Origin: Neiella litorisoli | GTDB lineage: Bacteria; Pseudomonadota; Gammaproteobacteria; Enterobacterales; Neiellaceae | Length of the DNA stretch: 64,000 bases | Assembly (NCBI RefSeq): GCF_014773395.1 | Contig: NZ_JACXAF010000018.1 | Span: forward strand, 39,820 to 103,819 | Reading direction: 5' to 3' | In this document: positions 61,644 through 64,000 of the stretch, in pieces | Layout: every line of letters begins with the position of its first letter | Numbering within the stretch: position 1 is the stretch's first letter | Made by a program: the position numbers and the translations under genes | The notes under the pieces: model-generated | What the model was told of the DNA's origin: nothing | Databases searched by the model: none | Seen by the model: the letters and a program-made list of their open reading frames with translations, nothing else

Positions 61644-62902
61644 CTTTTTTCTCTCTTTTCAAAGCAACTAATGACCGTGCGATTAATAAGCACAAAATAG
61701 CAAATCATCTCTACAGATACCGCGATTAACATCGCTAAACTAGCGCCAAGCAAATTGAGCGTCGGCACCAACAAAAAACAGCTTAGAGTCAAGGTGATAA
61801 TACCGGCAGTATATATACGGGTTTGGAGACGAAACTCCTTCATAGAACTCATCGCAGTGCCAATGAAGATGTAACAGTAACGTAGCGCCGCTGCAGCCAT
61901 AATAATCACTAACTCCAGGTGATAGTCTGCAATGGATTCGTTATATACGAATCTTAAAAGCCAAGATCCGAACAACCAACTGAAGATAATCGCACTGGCG
62001 CCAATAACTAAGCCCGATAAACACATCAGCCGAACTAATTGAGTGAACTCTGCTCGCTTATCATTAACGAAAAATCTGGCTAACCTTGGCGAGCAGGATT
62101 GAGAAATGCTATTAATGACGATAGCGCCAGCAACCATAAAGTAACTCAGCGTCGCAAAGTAACCTGCAGATTCTATGCTTATGTGGCTAGCTAAAAAGTA
62201 ATTTGGGACGTTAAAAAACAAGGCAGATATAACTGCTGACACCGCCAACGTACGGTAACGAACGAAAAGGCCAAAAATAGCTTTAACTGACTTTGTCGCC
62301 AAGATATTTATCGGCAGCGATTCGGAATCATGCTTTGCTATCAGCTTTTTGAATAAGATGTATTCTAAACCGGTAAAAGTGATGGCATTCAGCAACCAAA
62401 TTGTTAGGACATAATTGAGCTCAAAAGACGAGAAGCCACCAAGTAGCAACAGAGAAATGGAGAAAATCGATTTTAGCGAAACAATGACTGCAGACAGCTT
62501 AAAATATGATGTACGACGATAGTAGGCATGAATAAATTCAGACAAAGAATCAATATATTTGTAAAGTAGAATAATCAGAAAATATATTGGCTCTATAGCA
62601 GAAGGGGCCAAGCGAAATAGACAGTATGCAATCACTACGGCCGCCCCACCAACTAGCATTCTAGCTTGCCAGTAAGTAGACAACGAATAGTCCCAAGTGA
62701 CGTCGACGACCAGCAGAGTACGAAGATTCAAACTAATTAATAAAAAAATAGGCGCACAAATAGAAAGGCTTAAAACGACTTGACCTAATTGCTCAGCACT
62801 AAACGTCTTACTCAATATGATTAAAAGTGCCCAATTCGACAACGCAAGTGAAGTATTAGCTATTAAGCTAAAAGCCGAGTCACTTTTAATCCCACCACTC
62901 AT
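61634..62902 (-). CDS. Polysaccharide flippase (Wzx-like)
   Basis: The protein has 422 residues with twelve or so membrane helices and the MATE/Wzx pattern (SLIANTSLALSNWALLIILSKTFSAEQLGQVVLSLSICAPIF at the start, YFATLSYFMVAGAIVINSISQSCSPRLARFF in the middle). It would move lipid-linked repeats across the inner membrane for the Wzy polymerase. It starts 2 bp after the PEP-CTERM gene. The short lipid-linked units fit this type of system. Confidence 0.85.
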   Translation of the reverse strand: MSGGIKSDSAFSLIANTSLALSNWALLIILSKTFSAEQLGQVVLSLSICAPIFLLISLNLRTLLVVDVTWDYSLSTYWQARMLVGGAAVVIAYCLFRLAPSAIEPIYFLIILLYKYIDSLSEFIHAYYRRTSYFKLSAVIVSLKSIFSISLLLLGGFSSFELNYVLTIWLLNAITFTGLEYILFKKLIAKHDSESLPINILATKSVKAIFGLFVRYRTLAVSAVISALFFNVPNYFLASHISIESAGYFATLSYFMVAGAIVINSISQSCSPRLARFFVNDKRAEFTQLVRLMCLSGLVIGASAIIFSWLFGSWLLRFVYNESIADYHLELVIIMAAAALRYCYIFIGTAMSSMKEFRLQTRIYTAGIITLTLSCFLLVPTLNLLGASLAMLIAVSVEMICYFVLINRTVISCFEKREKSCQ

Positions 62903-62904
62903 GT

Positions 62905-63672
62905 CTAACCCATCTCGCGGTAGGAATCAGTAGATCTTTTCTGCCGTATTATATAAAGAACGCCAAAACCTAAAATAAACATAAAGATGGTCGTAGGCTC
63001 AGGTATTGATTCTTTCGTTGCAAGGCGCATTGGCTGGATTAACTGTTTGTCGCGAACCAAAAAAGTACCAACCGAGTCTTTTCCATAAAATGGATTAGCT
63101 ATTTCTGCGTTACTGATATACGTACTTTGCCCGCTATTACTATATCGAGAGCCACTAGATGCATCGGTGAAAGAATACGTCCCATTCTGAATTCGTGCAA
63201 AATACTGCTGTCCATCATCGCTACTATCGGAAAGAAAACCCAAACTATACATTGTGTTAACTTGTTCCAACAGAAGGTCATAGCGGCTGTCTCTACGAAT
63301 GAAATACTCCCAAGTATCACCGAATAAGTTGACTAGCAGTTCTGGGCTTACCCGACCGAAACTAGAACTTGTCAGAAGTGCAAACCGTTGTTCAGGTGCT
63401 GATATACGATAATCAAGGCCCATCAACATATCGTTGAACTCTGTAGTTGATGCAACGCGCCACCCCTCAAACAATTGGCCTGCGGCAGTTTGTTCAACTA
63501 CGGAATGATAAGACTGCCCTTCCGTATAAGTTAAAGAAAGCCACTCCAAACCATCGTCTCGATCATCTAGCACACCACTAAACTGAGAGAAAACGGAAGG
63601 TATGAGCGCCGCGCTGGTAGAAAAACTGGCGGGTACTGCAATTATTAAAAGTAATATTCTTATCATTCTCAC
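62905..63672 (-). CDS. PEP-CTERM sorting-signal protein
   Basis: The protein has 255 residues with a signal peptide (ILLLIIAVPASFSTSAA). The body has LEWLSLTYTEGQSYHSVVEQTAAGQLFEGWRVAST, a block I know from many PEP-CTERM proteins. The C-terminus is PEPTTIFMFILGFGVLYIIRQKRS: PEP, a membrane helix and basic residues, the signal cut by exosortase. PEP-CTERM proteins go with exopolysaccharide loci, as here. It is first in the polysaccharide operon. No exosortase gene is in the window. Confidence 0.88.
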   Translation of the reverse strand: MRMIRILLLIIAVPASFSTSAALIPSVFSQFSGVLDDRDDGLEWLSLTYTEGQSYHSVVEQTAAGQLFEGWRVASTTEFNDMLMGLDYRISAPEQRFALLTSSSFGRVSPELLVNLFGDTWEYFIRRDSRYDLLLEQVNTMYSLGFLSDSSDDGQQYFARIQNGTYSFTDASSGSRYSNSGQSTYISNAEIANPFYGKDSVGTFLVRDKQLIQPMRLATKESIPEPTTIFMFILGFGVLYIIRQKRSTDSYREMG

Positions 63673-63915
63673 TTAGAAGGCCCTACTACAAGCGACTGAG
63701 CATTTATTTTTGAATGCATAGTAAAGTTTCGCTGTAACTTGCCAGTAACAAGATAATTATGCAATAGAAATAGTGAGTTACTTTTTCCCTAATGTTGTTT
63801 TTGCCATAAATAGCACATCCAATCACTTATATTTACAAGGGATATTTATAACATACAAAGAAAAAGTTGAACTTTAAGACACTTGAGGGCGAAGCAGTCG
63901 AGCCCTTAAACGCAA
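63673..63915. other. Non-coding stretch between PEP-CTERM gene and rRNA terminator
   Basis: AT-rich region with no convincing frame. It must hold the promoter of the polysaccharide operon. A sigma-54-like GG/GC pair at 63731-63744 has spacing nine and was rejected. Confidence 0.5.
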
Positions 63916-63945
63916 AAAAGCCCGACTCTTTCGAATCGGGCTTTT
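63916..63945 (-). terminator. rRNA operon terminator
   Basis: Stem AAAAGCCCGA / TCGGGCTTTT with a 10-base loop, just after the 5S gene. The A run at 63914-63919 becomes the T run on the minus strand. Confidence 0.9.
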
Positions 63946-63956
63946 GCTTTATTAGG

Positions 63957-64000
63957 TGCCTGGCGGTGACCTACTCTCACATGGGGAAGCCCCACACTAC
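63957..64000 (-). rRNA. 5S rRNA, 3' end, cut by window edge
   Basis: The minus strand reads GTAGTGTGGGGCTTCCCCAT, then GTGAGAGTAGGTCACCGCC and AGGCA, the end of gammaproteobacterial 5S rRNA. The gene begins outside the window. The rRNA operon is transcribed leftward toward the polysaccharide locus. Confidence 0.95.

Noticed and set aside
63731..63744. Sigma-54-like promoter before the PEP-CTERM gene
   Set aside because: On the minus strand GG and GC are nine bases apart, not ten, and the central block is poor.

Overview
The window is a stretch of chromosome from a motile marine gammaproteobacterium, most like the Alteromonadales/Vibrio side of the class. This rests on the gene content: an agarase-type GH86 enzyme, the flgO/flgP/flgT set of sodium-type polar flagella behind sigma-54 promoters, a CrbS/CrbR acetate switch, holD-rimI, nasST and a DUF2884 (YggN) protein. 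No phage, integrase, transposase or CRISPR array was seen. Species cannot be named from the sequence.

Left part (1-7.4 kb): an anaerobic module comprising a glycyl-radical enzyme (cut by the window edge), its radical-SAM activase and, divergently, a fructose-6-phosphate aldolase. They share a promoter region with a perfect FNR-type box. Next come a secreted GH86 agarase/porphyranase with a ricin-type lectin domain, two small hypothetical genes and a DcaP-like porin. Acetate block (7.5-18.8 kb): acs, and divergently a DUF4212 subunit with a VC_2705-type sodium/solute symporter, a CNMP/CBS/DUF294 protein, a DEDDh exonuclease and the symporter-fused kinase CrbS, with CrbR facing it. Two diverged, structured repeat elements lie between crbS and crbR.

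Middle (18.9-35.4 kb): a glutathione transferase, yggN, sprT, pdxH, an ABC/FtsX/AttH operon, a LacI regulator, an unknown lipoprotein, flgOP and flgT from two divergent sigma-54 promoters, tRNA-Arg(CCT), an RraA-type aldolase, a DM13 protein and a diguanylate cyclase. Sugar-acid block (35.5-42.3 kb): gntR - galactonate-dehydratase-like enzyme - MFS transporter - KDPG/KDPGal aldolase form an operon, and an AldA-like aldehyde dehydrogenase is nearby. The motif TGTTAACAAT lies about 75-95 bp upstream of gntR, of the dehydrogenase and (as a 27-bp palindrome) of the agarase 34 kb away. This suggests one GntR regulon for red-algal galactan catabolism.

Right part (42.3-64 kb): a DUF2061 protein under a Fur-like box, a LysE exporter, alkaline phosphatase, bactofilin overlapping an M23 peptidase, a lipoprotein hydrolase, rimI/holD, cobA-nasS-nasT and tRNA-Trp. 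Then comes a ten-gene leftward polysaccharide operon: PEP-CTERM protein, Wzx, glycosyltransferase, Wzy, two more glycosyltransferases and a PglC/PglD/PglE/PglF-like bacillosamine set. The window ends in the 3' end of a 5S rRNA, so a ribosomal RNA operon reads into this region from the right.
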